From Oscillospiraceae bacterium (GTDB taxonomy: Bacteria > Bacillota > Clostridia > Oscillospirales > Ruminococcaceae): a stretch of 42,159 nucleotides of DNA. The DNA is taken from contig JAFTTH010000014.1 in the NCBI GenBank assembly GCA_017466885.1, forward strand, positions 1 through 42,159, in the 5' to 3' direction. The translations under genes were made by a program, and so were the position numbers. This document shows, one piece after another, positions 1 to 7,201 of this stretch; within the stretch, counting starts at the first letter, position 1, and the number at the start of each line of letters is the position of its first letter. The notes beneath the pieces are model-generated. The model worked only from the letters and a program-made list of their open reading frames with translations, ran no database searches and was not told the DNA's origin.

Positions 1-25
1 CCACATTTGTCTACGACAAGTGTGG
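1..25. terminator. Perfect-stem hairpin preceding hairpin array A
   Basis: Ten bases at 1-10 pair with 16-25 around a CTACG loop (one G-U pair). A short pyrimidine stretch (GTTCTTTTC) follows. It is probably the end of a gene lying left of the window. The tRNA terminator at 8765-8799 has a very similar apex (TTGTCTACGA), so these apices recur beside the arrays. Confidence 0.55.
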
Positions 26-35
26 GTTCTTTTCA

Positions 36-211
36 ATGAAATAAATCCCTTGCGGGATTTGTGAAATAACGCTTCGCGTTATGAAATAGCTGACGCTATG
101 AAATACGCTGCGGCGTATGAGGGATTTATTTTATTTCACATCGACCGAAGGGAGATATTTCACAATTTCCGAAGGAAATTATTTCATATTTTCCGTAAGG
201 AAAATATTTCA
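36..211 (+). repeat. Hairpin array A (linker TGAAATA / TATTTCA)
   Basis: Small unrelated hairpins are joined by a fixed linker. In the left half the linker TGAAATA (37-43, 62-68, 82-88, 99-105) separates stems 43-49/54-60, 66-72/76-82, 86-90/95-99 and 103-108/113-118, with loops TTGC, TTC, TGAC and TGCG. In the right half the linker is reversed, TATTTCA (132-138, 156-162, 180-186, 205-211), separating a poor stem near 140-156 and good stems 164-170/174-180 and 188-194/199-205 with loops GAA and GTAA. Bases 39-49 are perfectly complementary to 121-131 (11 bp), so the left half can be closed by a long-range helix that competes with the first hairpin. No ORF with a ribosome site lies inside. Same architecture as the arrays near 8.9, 9.6 and 22.5 kb. 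Confidence 0.85.
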
Positions 212-282
212 TTCTAAAACATGCAAGAGTTCGAATTCATATTCAATAATGCCGAAAATATCTTTTCGCAACCTATAAACAT

Positions 283-322
283 AAAAAAGCCTCTTTTGTC
301 TGCGGATAAAGGAGGCTTTTTT
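283..322. terminator. Bidirectional intrinsic terminator
   Basis: An A-run and GCCTC pair with GAGGC and a T-run, around an interior of about 20 bases that can extend the stem. It has A/T tracts on both sides, so it can stop the minus-strand regulator gene ending at 374 and anything entering from the left. A second hairpin (325-331/346-353, inner 334-337/341-344) lies between it and the gene. Bases 212-282 show nothing I recognise. Confidence 0.75.
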
Positions 323-373
323 GATTGCACCAGTTCCTGTGGAACGGGTGCAATATCTTCGAAATGATATCAT

Positions 374-1891
374 TCAGGTGTATGAAGGGCGTGTGGAGGC
401 TTTTTCGTGTTGTGAGAGTTCAAGAAAGATGATATCAAGAAGCAACTTGGATATGCATACCCCCTTTGAGGATAAATACCGCACCTTTCCCAAATACTCC
501 GGGTACCATCCCGGAAGAGAAAGAGCGTGGAGCATCCCGCTGAGTTCGTCAGGCATTCCACTGAAGCAATAAATCCCCTTTCGTGCGTTTTCCATTACCT
601 CAAAAGCCAATTCATCGTAATAAATACCGTTGTTGGAAAGAGCTGTCCGGATGTCGTTCCAAACGTCTTCACAGAAGGCCGGAATATCAAGAAAATCTGC
701 CTGACCCTCCTCCACCAGTATTTTTCTGTTGCAGTGCTGGATTTCCTTGCTGCGTATCTCGTACGGATCAGCCCATAGGCCGGAACTGTAGGAGAATCCG
801 TCAAGTTGCATCAGCAGATGGAAGGTGTGGGGGAAAGTTGCAGATTGCTGTGCGATGGATGCGGCGAAATGCTTGGGATCCATACATCTTTTTTGATATA
901 AAGCCTCTGCTGTTTCCGGTGTAAGTTGTTTTATGGGATCGGGAAGATGGCCTTGCGGGAACGAAAGTGCTCCGAGTTGTTTGTCCGGAATGAACTCATA
1001 TATCGTTTCTTCCCTCCACCAGTCCCAGAAGCTTGCACTATCGGTATGCCAAAAGCCATTATACAAAGGTGGAAGATCATCTCTGCCTGTCATCACCACG
1101 TAGATTTCAGCGGCACGGAGAGCGTCCTGGTTATAATCAGAGATTTTTACGGGGAGGATGGTTGCGTTTCCTTGATAGAAATCCCGAACCATTTGTGCAG
1201 CCACCGGGAGAAAAGAAGGGGCGAGCCGGCAGCGAATACCGGCATTTCTTTGTGCCGACCGAGTGTATACACAATGTGGAAGATTGTGTCCGTCATGGAC
1301 CATTTCTGTGCCGCAACTGCAGCGTTTGAATGTAAGGTCAAAACCATCCCTGACGGAGGAGATGAATTCTGTCGTGCCGCAGTTGGGACATCTGTAATGA
1401 GGCGGTAAGGGGTTTACTGCTGATGCACTCAGAAGCCAGGCAACGAAGGAGGATGCCGTTTGCCCTATATCAAGGACGACGGTATTCCTTCGGTTTGCCT
1501 CCTTTGTAATTTGCGCAAGGAGAGTAAGACTCAGAATAGCATCGGTTTCCGCTAATGCCGCCTTTTCTGCCTCAAATCTACACCGACAGAGCACGGGCGG
1601 TACGTCTCCAAAAAGGGATAGCCGCTTTTGCGCCTCCTTCCATTGTTGCATTTTCAGTTTATCCAGTTTGCTTTTTGCAAGTGTTGTCCCGGAGGCGAGT
1701 AGCTCTCGAAGGCTGACCCCCAGCACTTCCGCTAAGCGATAACACGTGTCAATTCGGGGTTTTGCATCACCGTTTTCCCACTTGGAAACAGCTTTATCGC
1801 TCACCCCAACCAACCTGCCCAGTTGAAATTGGGAAAATCCAGCCTTTCTTCTTAGCTCACAGATGTGATTTCCAAACTGATAATTCTTCAT
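374..1891 (-). CDS. XRE-type HTH regulator fused to a degenerate PolC (DNA polymerase III alpha) fragment
   Basis: 505 residues. Residues 6-66 form a classical XRE helix-turn-helix (SDKAVSKWENG at 31-41). From about 119 onward the protein follows Gram-positive PolC, not a ligand domain: GQTASSFVAW (143-152) matches the PolC GSVGSSFVA segment, NPLPPHYRCPNCG (160-172) is nearly verbatim PolC, and a zinc ribbon with C168, C171, C191 and C193 is followed by DGHNLP (200-205). Residues 352-490 (MENARKG at 433-439, WYPEYLGKVRY at 462-472) match the later PolC stretch ending WYIDSCKKIKYMF. The exonuclease and PHP parts are absent, and where PolC has its catalytic DIDLNF this protein reads IRCRLA (219-224), so it cannot polymerise. 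Function is unknown; DNA binding by the N-terminus and a decoy or replication-sensing role are inference. Family assignment is from memory of PolC, with no search run. Confidence 0.8.
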   Translation of the reverse strand: MKNYQFGNHICELRRKAGFSQFQLGRLVGVSDKAVSKWENGDAKPRIDTCYRLAEVLGVSLRELLASGTTLAKSKLDKLKMQQWKEAQKRLSLFGDVPPVLCRCRFEAEKAALAETDAILSLTLLAQITKEANRRNTVVLDIGQTASSFVAWLLSASAVNPLPPHYRCPNCGTTEFISSVRDGFDLTFKRCSCGTEMVHDGHNLPHCVYTRSAQRNAGIRCRLAPSFLPVAAQMVRDFYQGNATILPVKISDYNQDALRAAEIYVVMTGRDDLPPLYNGFWHTDSASFWDWWREETIYEFIPDKQLGALSFPQGHLPDPIKQLTPETAEALYQKRCMDPKHFAASIAQQSATFPHTFHLLMQLDGFSYSSGLWADPYEIRSKEIQHCNRKILVEEGQADFLDIPAFCEDVWNDIRTALSNNGIYYDELAFEVMENARKGIYCFSGMPDELSGMLHALSLPGWYPEYLGKVRYLSSKGVCISKLLLDIIFLELSQHEKASTRPSYT

Positions 1892-1906
1892 TTAAATCCC
1901 CGCTTT

Positions 1907-1948
1907 CTGTCTTGAAAACAGTTTATCATGAAGCGCGGAAGAAAACAA
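1907..1948 (-). promoter_or_regulatory. Promoter and near-palindromic operator of the XRE-PolC gene
   Basis: On the minus strand TTGTTT (plus 1943-1948), 17 bases, then TAAACT (plus 1920-1925). A near-palindrome CTGTCTTGAAAACAG (1907-1921, symmetric at all but one pair either side of the centre) overlaps the -10 and start region, the usual place for an autorepressing XRE protein. The start codon is 16 bases further on with only a weak GCGGGG ribosome site. Confidence 0.5.
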
Positions 1949-2037
1949 TGAGATCCTATCGAATAAAAATAGAGATTTTCTGCTGTGGCTTCCCCCGGAC
2001 CCCAAAAAACATTTGTGAACGAATCTTTAATTTTCTC

Positions 2038-2066
2038 TTTACAAATATTGCTGTATATGGTATAAT
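2038..2066 (+). promoter_or_regulatory. Sigma-A promoter of nhaC
   Basis: TTTACA at 2038-2043, 17-base spacer, perfect TATAAT at 2061-2066. AAAGGAG at 2085-2091 lies seven bases before the ATG at 2099. Confidence 0.8.
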
Positions 2067-2098
2067 GCTTTATCACAATAAAGTAAAGGAGCTTTGAT

Positions 2099-3670
2099 AT
2101 GGTAGGAACGTTTTGGGCGTTTGCCCCGGCGATTGTTGCAATTGTTCTTGCACTTTTGACCAAGCAAGTTTATGTATCCCTCTTCCTCGGCATTCTGACC
2201 GGCGCGTTGATGTATACCGGCGGAAATCCTCTCCAGGCATTGGGTACCCTTTATACCGTTATGAGTGAGAAGGTGGGCGGAAATGCCCCCATCATCGTCT
2301 TTTTGGTAGTGCTGGGAATCTTTGTGATCCTGATGCAGAAATCGGGTGGTTCCAAGGCTTACGGTGAGTGGGCGGAAAAGAAGATCAAGTCCAAAAGCAG
2401 TGCCCTTGCTGCAACTGCCGGCTTGGGATGTCTGATTTTTGTGGATGACTATTTTAACTGTCTGACTGTCGGCTCGGTAATGAAGCCGGTAACGGATAAG
2501 TTCAAGGTCTCCCATGCAAAGCTTGCCTGGATTATCGACTCTACTGCGGCACCTGTTTGCATCATTGCCCCCATTTCTTCCTGGGCGGCGGCTGTTTCGG
2601 GCCAGCTGGAGGGAAACGGTCTAACCGTGTTTATGCAAACCATTCCCTTTAACGTTTATGCAATTTTGACCATCATTATGGTCTTTGTCTTCTGCTTTAT
2701 GAAGGTTGACTTCGGAAAGATGAGAAAGAACGAAGAAATTGCCGAGTCCACCGGTGATTTGAATGCCGGGGAGGTTGATCTTCCTGCAGATGAGGCTACC
2801 GATATTACCATTAACCCCACAGGGAAGGTTCGCCACCTGGTGATCCCGGTTATTATCCTGATTGCCTGCTGTGTGGGCGGAATGATCTATTCCGGCTTCT
2901 TCTATAACTGGGATACCGGTACATACGGTACCGAGCTTCAGTCCGCAGACGTGATTGAGGCCTTCTCCAACTGTGATGCCGGCACCTCTTTGGCCATCGG
3001 CTCGACCATCGCTCTGGTGCTGGTTGCCATCTATTATATGATCGCCAAGGTCGTTTCCTTCAAGGAAATCACCAATAGCTTTACTCAGGGCTTTAAAACA
3101 ATGGTGCCCGCAATCCTTATCCTGACCTTTGCCTGGAGCATCTCCGGTATTATGGGCGCCAAGGGCGGCTACCTGGATGCCCAGAGCTTTGTTCAGACCA
3201 ATATGGAAATGATCCCGGCCACAGTTCAGTCCTTCTTCCCGGCCATCTTCTTTATCCTTGCCTGCGGCATCGCCTTTGCCACCGGTACCTCCTGGGGCAC
3301 CTTCGGCGTGCTGGTCCCCATTGCGGTAACCATTCTGGGCGGAAGCGGAACCCTGGTTCTTTTGACTGTTTCGGCGACTCTCGGCGGTGCGGTGTACGGT
3401 GACCACGTATCGCCCATCTCGGATACCACCATCCTCGCATCCACCGGCGGTAACTGCAACCACGTTGACCACATTAAGACCCAGCTGCCGTATGCCTCCC
3501 TCATCGCAGGAATCACTTTTGTTTCGTATATCGTTGCGGGTCTGCTGGCCGCTTCCGGCTCTGTGGTTGCAGGTGTTGCAATGTGGGTAGTGGCGCTGAT
3601 CCTTTTTGCGGTAGCCGTTTTCGTACTCAAAGCAGTTCAGAAAAAGAAGGAAGCAGTTGTTGCTGAATAA
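2099..3670 (+). CDS. nhaC: NhaC-family Na+/H+ antiporter
   Basis: 523-residue polytopic membrane protein. The central stretch FVDDYFNCLTVGSVMKPVTD (about 118-137) and the following IIDSTAAPVCIIAPISSW are characteristic of the NhaC branch of the ion-transporter superfamily, which exchanges Na+ for H+ across the cytoplasmic membrane; GDHVSPISDTTILAS near the C-terminus is a second conserved family segment. Length fits the family. It has its own strong promoter and terminator, so it is a single-gene unit, but it sits directly before a carboxyltransferase/decarboxylase set that in relatives is coupled to a Na+ pump, making a shared role in Na+ balance plausible. Family members can also take organic substrates, so Na+/H+ exchange is the likeliest but not the only reading. 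Confidence 0.88.
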   Translation: MVGTFWAFAPAIVAIVLALLTKQVYVSLFLGILTGALMYTGGNPLQALGTLYTVMSEKVGGNAPIIVFLVVLGIFVILMQKSGGSKAYGEWAEKKIKSKSSALAATAGLGCLIFVDDYFNCLTVGSVMKPVTDKFKVSHAKLAWIIDSTAAPVCIIAPISSWAAAVSGQLEGNGLTVFMQTIPFNVYAILTIIMVFVFCFMKVDFGKMRKNEEIAESTGDLNAGEVDLPADEATDITINPTGKVRHLVIPVIILIACCVGGMIYSGFFYNWDTGTYGTELQSADVIEAFSNCDAGTSLAIGSTIALVLVAIYYMIAKVVSFKEITNSFTQGFKTMVPAILILTFAWSISGIMGAKGGYLDAQSFVQTNMEMIPATVQSFFPAIFFILACGIAFATGTSWGTFGVLVPIAVTILGGSGTLVLLTVSATLGGAVYGDHVSPISDTTILASTGGNCNHVDHIKTQLPYASLIAGITFVSYIVAGLLAASGSVVAGVAMWVVALILFAVAVFVLKAVQKKKEAVVAE

Positions 3671-3700
3671 CATTATATTATAATATAATAATATCCAATG

Positions 3701-3742
3701 GAAAACTGCTGTGGGACTCCCACGGCGGTTTTCTTTTGTTTT
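3701..3742 (+). terminator. Intrinsic terminator after nhaC
   Basis: GAAAACTGCTGTGGG (3701-3715) pairs with CCCACGGCGGTTTTC (3719-3733, two G-U pairs), loop ACT, followed by TTTTGTTTT. Confidence 0.9.
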
Positions 3743-3814
3743 GAACCGATAGGAGGAGCAGAAAATATCCCTTTGCACACAACGAAAATATCTGCGGAAA
3801 AATTGAGTAAGATA

Positions 3815-3843
3815 TTGTTATTTTCAGAAAAACCTGTTATAAT
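3815..3843 (+). promoter_or_regulatory. Promoter of the carboxyltransferase operon
   Basis: TTGTTA (3815-3820), 17-base spacer, TATAAT (3838-3843). The transcript would begin near 3850 and have a short leader before the GGAGGAG ribosome site at 3913-3919. Confidence 0.75.
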
Positions 3844-3924
3844 AGTTAAAATCGGGTAATGTGGTTTTTTGCCCGGATCGAGCGAATCGAAACAGTGCTT
3901 TTTGTGCTGATTGGAGGAGAATCA

Positions 3925-5217
3925 ATGGGTAATTGTTGCGAAGATTTCAGCGCCGTTTGTTATGAAAAGGCGGATCAACGGATCGCTGTCCTTTTTGATG
4001 AAGGGAGCTTCCGCGGGATTTCCTCTCAGGCGGGTTGCTGTTGCGGCCCTGCCGGCGTCGTCACCGGGTACGGTACTGTGGATGGAACGACTGTTTTCTG
4101 TTATGTCCAGGATCGGACCGTTTCGGAGGGGGCGATGGATCGCACCGCGGCGGAGAAGATCAAAAAGATCTATTCCTTTGCGGAAAAAACAGGCCAGCCG
4201 GTGGTTTCTGTTTTCGACTCCAACGGCGGAAGCCTGAAAAAACAGCAAAAAACACTTTCGGCTTACGGGGAACTGATCCTTGCCTCGTCCCGGCTTTCGG
4301 GTGTGGTTCCTCAGATTGCGGTGGTTTGCGGTCCTTGCGGCGGAAGTGCTGCCCTTCTTGCCGCCGCGGCGGATATTTTGATTATCACCCGGGACGGTGA
4401 ACTGTTTGCCGGCCAGGATGAGGATGGCTCTGCTGATGCCGCTGCAAAAAAAGGCCTTGCCGATTTTGTGGTGGAATCGGAGGAAGAGGGAATGGCTCTT
4501 GCCCGGGAGCTAATCGGTTACCTGCCGGTGAATAACCTCTCGGCATCTCCTGTTTTTGACGCTGTGGAGGGGGCGGGGGAAACTCCCCTGACCACCCTTT
4601 GTGACGGTGGGGATCTGCTGGAGTTCAAAGCAGCTTTTGCCTCTGACGTAAAGACCGGACTCTGCCGGATCGGTGGAATGGTCTGTGGAATGGTCAGTGC
4701 TGAGGGTTGTTTGGATGAGGATGGGTGCGCCAAGGCGGCGCGGTTTGTCCGCTTCTGTGATGCGTTCTCCATTCCGGTGGTTACCCTTGCGGATGTCTGC
4801 TGTATGACAGATACCGCCTCAGCCGCAAAGCTTGCCAGCGCATACGCGGAAGCTACCACCCCCAAGCTTGCCTGCGTAACCGGAAAAGCCATCGGTGCGG
4901 CCTTCTCAGTGTTGGCCGGCAAAGGCGCCGGTGCGGATCTTTCCCTGGCCTTTGAGGACGCACTGATCTCTGCACTGCCCGAGGTTACCGCTGTGGAGAT
5001 CCTCTATAATGATCGGATTGCCGCCGGAGAGAGCCGGGAGGTGCTTACCGCCGAGTACCGGAAGGAAGCAAGCGGACTTGCCGCGGCCCGGGCCGGCAGT
5101 GTGGATGAAGCAATCCGTCCGGAAACGCTCCGCTCGACTGTGATCTCCGCATTGGATATGCTCTCGGGGAAACGGGAGAGCCGCCTTCCCAAAAAGCATT
5201 CCAACCAGCCGATGTAA
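3925..5217 (+). CDS. Acyl-CoA carboxylase-type carboxyltransferase subunit
   Basis: 430 residues from the ATG at 3925, chosen over an in-frame ATG at 3859 because GGAGGAG lies just before it and the extra 22 residues would be read from the promoter spacer. Two crotonase-like halves are visible: the first includes VVCGPCGGSAALLAAAADIL (about 133-152), a typical oxyanion-hole and acyl-CoA segment; the second runs from about 225 and includes GAAFSVLAGKG (about 323-333). This fits the carboxyltransferase of biotin-dependent acyl-CoA carboxylases and decarboxylases, moving CO2 between biotin and an acyl-CoA. It is shorter than the usual 500 or so residues. Biotin carrier and a pyruvate/oxaloacetate carboxyltransferase follow, so a shared carrier or a transcarboxylase is possible. 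The acyl substrate cannot be told from sequence. Confidence 0.75.
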   Translation: MGNCCEDFSAVCYEKADQRIAVLFDEGSFRGISSQAGCCCGPAGVVTGYGTVDGTTVFCYVQDRTVSEGAMDRTAAEKIKKIYSFAEKTGQPVVSVFDSNGGSLKKQQKTLSAYGELILASSRLSGVVPQIAVVCGPCGGSAALLAAAADILIITRDGELFAGQDEDGSADAAAKKGLADFVVESEEEGMALARELIGYLPVNNLSASPVFDAVEGAGETPLTTLCDGGDLLEFKAAFASDVKTGLCRIGGMVCGMVSAEGCLDEDGCAKAARFVRFCDAFSIPVVTLADVCCMTDTASAAKLASAYAEATTPKLACVTGKAIGAAFSVLAGKGAGADLSLAFEDALISALPEVTAVEILYNDRIAAGESREVLTAEYRKEASGLAAARAGSVDEAIRPETLRSTVISALDMLSGKRESRLPKKHSNQPM

Positions 5218-5242
5218 TCCACCCGGTATCCAGAATATATAA

Positions 5243-5281
5243 GAAGGAGAAAAGGGCCATTGCCCTTGGTGAAGTATGATG
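5243..5281 (+). promoter_or_regulatory. Ribosome site separated from start by a small hairpin
   Basis: The good AAGGAG near 5244-5249 is about 27 bases before the ATG pair at 5276/5279, too far to act directly. Between them AAGGGC (5252-5257) pairs with GCCCTT (5262-5267) around CATT, which would bring the two close. A weak GGTG at 5268-5271 could serve instead. No alternative in-frame start codon lies in between. Confidence 0.45.
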
Positions 5282-5692
5282 AAAAAGTTTAACGTTACTG
5301 TCAACGGTGTCACATATCAGGTCGAGGTGGAAGAGGTTGGCGGTGCCGCGTCTACTGCGGCTCCTGCACCCGCTCCCGCACCTGCTCCTGTTGCGGCTCC
5401 CGCCGCTCCTGCGCCCGCGCCAACCGCCGCACCCGCTCCGGCTCCGGCAGCTGCTCCTGCCCCTGCCGCTCCGGCGGGAGGAGAGCCTGTCCTTTGCCCC
5501 ATGCCCGGCACCATTATTGACGTTTTGGTCAAGCCCGGTGATTCTGTGGCCAAGGGTGCCATCCTTTGCAAGCTGGAAGCGATGAAGATGGAAAATGAGA
5601 TCGTTGCCGCCCGGGATGCTGTGGTGGCCGGAGTTTCCGTCCGCAAGGGAGATACTGTAAATGCCGGGGATGTCCTTGCTACCCTCGGGTAA
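5276..5692 (+). CDS. Biotin carboxyl carrier protein
   Basis: 138 residues (137 if the second ATG is used). Residues 1-22 form a short beta segment (KKFNVTVNGVTYQVEVEE), as in decarboxylase gamma/carrier subunits; 24-68 is a flexible, almost pure Ala/Pro linker; 70-138 is a biotinyl domain with the biotin-accepting lysine K104 in EAMKMENE. It would swing carboxybiotin between the carboxyltransferase encoded after it (24 bases downstream) and a partner. Typical size for a stand-alone carrier of oxaloacetate or methylmalonyl-CoA decarboxylases. The linker DNA is a GC-rich repetitive tract of CCTGCTCC-like units, liable to slippage. Confidence 0.93.
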   Translation: MMKKFNVTVNGVTYQVEVEEVGGAASTAAPAPAPAPAPVAAPAAPAPAPTAAPAPAPAAAPAPAAPAGGEPVLCPMPGTIIDVLVKPGDSVAKGAILCKLEAMKMENEIVAARDAVVAGVSVRKGDTVNAGDVLATLG

Positions 5693-5716
5693 ATCAGGAA
5701 GGAGTGTAGATCCAAA

Positions 5717-7117
5717 TTGGCTCAGATCAAAATTACCGAAACGATCCTTCGGGACGGTCACCAGTCCTTGATTGCCACAAGAATGCGGCTGGATGAGATG
5801 CTTCCCATCCTCTCTGCGATGAACGACGTTGGCTTTTACTCCGCGGAGGTTTGGGGCGGCGCCACCTTTGATAGCTGCCTGCGCTTTCTGGACGAGGATC
5901 CCTGGGACCGGCTTCGGATCATCCGCAAAGAAATGCCTGATACCAAGCTCCAGATGCTCTTCCGGGGGCAGAATATGCTGGGCTACCGCCATTATGCGGA
6001 CGATGTGGTGGAATATTTCGTCCAAAAGTCGGTGGCAAACGGGATTGACATCCTCCGTATTTTTGATGCGCTGAACGATATTCGCAATCTGGAAACCTCC
6101 ATCAATGCTGCAAAAAAAGAAGGGGCACACGTGCAGGCCGCAATGTCCTACACCACCGGCCCGGTCTTTGATACCGAATATTACGTTAACTATGCCAAGG
6201 CTCTGGAAAATGCCGGTGCGGACTCGATCTGCATCAAGGATATGGCCGCTCTCATCACCCCTTATGCCGCTTATGACCTTGTGAAGGCCCTTAAGGAAAC
6301 GGTCAAGGTGCCGATCCAGCTGCATACGCATTATACCTCGGGGCTTGCTTCTATGGCGGCGCTGAAGGCCATTGAAGCGGGGGTTGACGTGATCGATACC
6401 GCCCTCTCTCCCTTGGCTTTGGGAACCTCCCATCCGGCAACCGAGTCGATGGTTGCCGCTCTGGCCGGCACCGAATATGATACCGGTCTGGATCTGGAAA
6501 AGCTCAATGTTTGCCGGGAGCATTTTGCCGCTCTCCGGGAAAAATATCTGAAGGATGAGCTTCTCAATCCCAAAATGCTCGGCGTGGATGCCAATGCCCT
6601 CCTTTATCAGGTGCCGGGCGGAATGCTCTCCAACCTTGTTTCCCAGCTCAAGCAGGCAGGGAAGGAGGATTGTTTAGAGGAGGTGCTCCGGGAGGTGCCC
6701 AACGTCCGGAAGGATGCCGGGTATCCGCCGCTGGTGACTCCCACCTCTCAAATCGTCGGAACGCAGGCTGTCTATAACGTAATTATGGGCGAGCGGTATA
6801 AGATGGTGACCAAGGAGTTCAAGGGTATTGTCCGGGGAGAATACGGCCGGACACCCATCCCCATCGATCCGGAGTTCCGCAAGAAGATCATCGGAGATGA
6901 GGATTTCATCGATTGCCGTCCCGCTGACCTGATTGCTCCTGAGCTGGAGAAGCTGAAGGAAGAGGTTCCCAAGGAGCTCTATGAGCAGGAGGAGGATGTC
7001 CTCAGCTATGCACAGTTTGGTCAGGTGGCCAAAAACTTCTTTGAAAAACGTCGCGCCGCGAAATACGGAATCGACCAGCGTCACGGTGGGATCGATTCCA
7101 AGGTTCAGCCTTTTTAA
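5717..7117 (+). CDS. oadA: Oxaloacetate decarboxylase alpha / pyruvate carboxylase subunit B-type carboxyltransferase
   Basis: 466 residues starting at TTG (5717), with GGAAGGAG about 12 bases before; no ATG fits. It is a TIM-barrel carboxyltransferase of the HMGL/DRE family: LRDGHQS (11-17) gives the metal-binding Asp13, K174 in CIKDMA is the carbamylated lysine position, and H203/H205 in HTHYTSG are metal ligands. A PYC-type C-terminal region follows, but the biotin domain is missing because it is encoded separately just upstream. The reaction is transfer of CO2 between biotin and pyruvate/oxaloacetate. The membrane Na+-pumping beta subunit usually next to it is not in this window, so either it is elsewhere or this enzyme is soluble. 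A terminator follows at once. Confidence 0.9.
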   Translation: MAQIKITETILRDGHQSLIATRMRLDEMLPILSAMNDVGFYSAEVWGGATFDSCLRFLDEDPWDRLRIIRKEMPDTKLQMLFRGQNMLGYRHYADDVVEYFVQKSVANGIDILRIFDALNDIRNLETSINAAKKEGAHVQAAMSYTTGPVFDTEYYVNYAKALENAGADSICIKDMAALITPYAAYDLVKALKETVKVPIQLHTHYTSGLASMAALKAIEAGVDVIDTALSPLALGTSHPATESMVAALAGTEYDTGLDLEKLNVCREHFAALREKYLKDELLNPKMLGVDANALLYQVPGGMLSNLVSQLKQAGKEDCLEEVLREVPNVRKDAGYPPLVTPTSQIVGTQAVYNVIMGERYKMVTKEFKGIVRGEYGRTPIPIDPEFRKKIIGDEDFIDCRPADLIAPELEKLKEEVPKELYEQEEDVLSYAQFGQVAKNFFEKRRAAKYGIDQRHGGIDSKVQPF

Positions 7118-7129
7118 GGATTCACCGCA

Positions 7130-7174
7130 CCATCCGCAGGAGGAAGTACCCTTCCTGCGGGTGGTTTTCGTTGT
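7130..7174 (+). terminator. Intrinsic terminator after oadA
   Basis: CCATCCGCAGGA (7130-7141) pairs with TCCTGCGGGTGG (7153-7164), followed by TTTTCGTTGT. Confidence 0.85.
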
Positions 7175-7201
7175 CAGGAACACAGAAGGGAGGGTTTTGC
7201 C

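Noticed and set aside
36..211. CRISPR array (also considered for 8801-8964, 9556-9735 and 22407-22620)
   Set aside because: The repeated word is only 7-8 bases, the spacers are 10-17 base hairpins, orientation flips mid-array, and no cas gene is present.
3859..3924. Upstream in-frame ATG of the carboxyltransferase gene
   Set aside because: No ribosome site there and the peptide has no family similarity; GGAGGAG points to the ATG at 3925.
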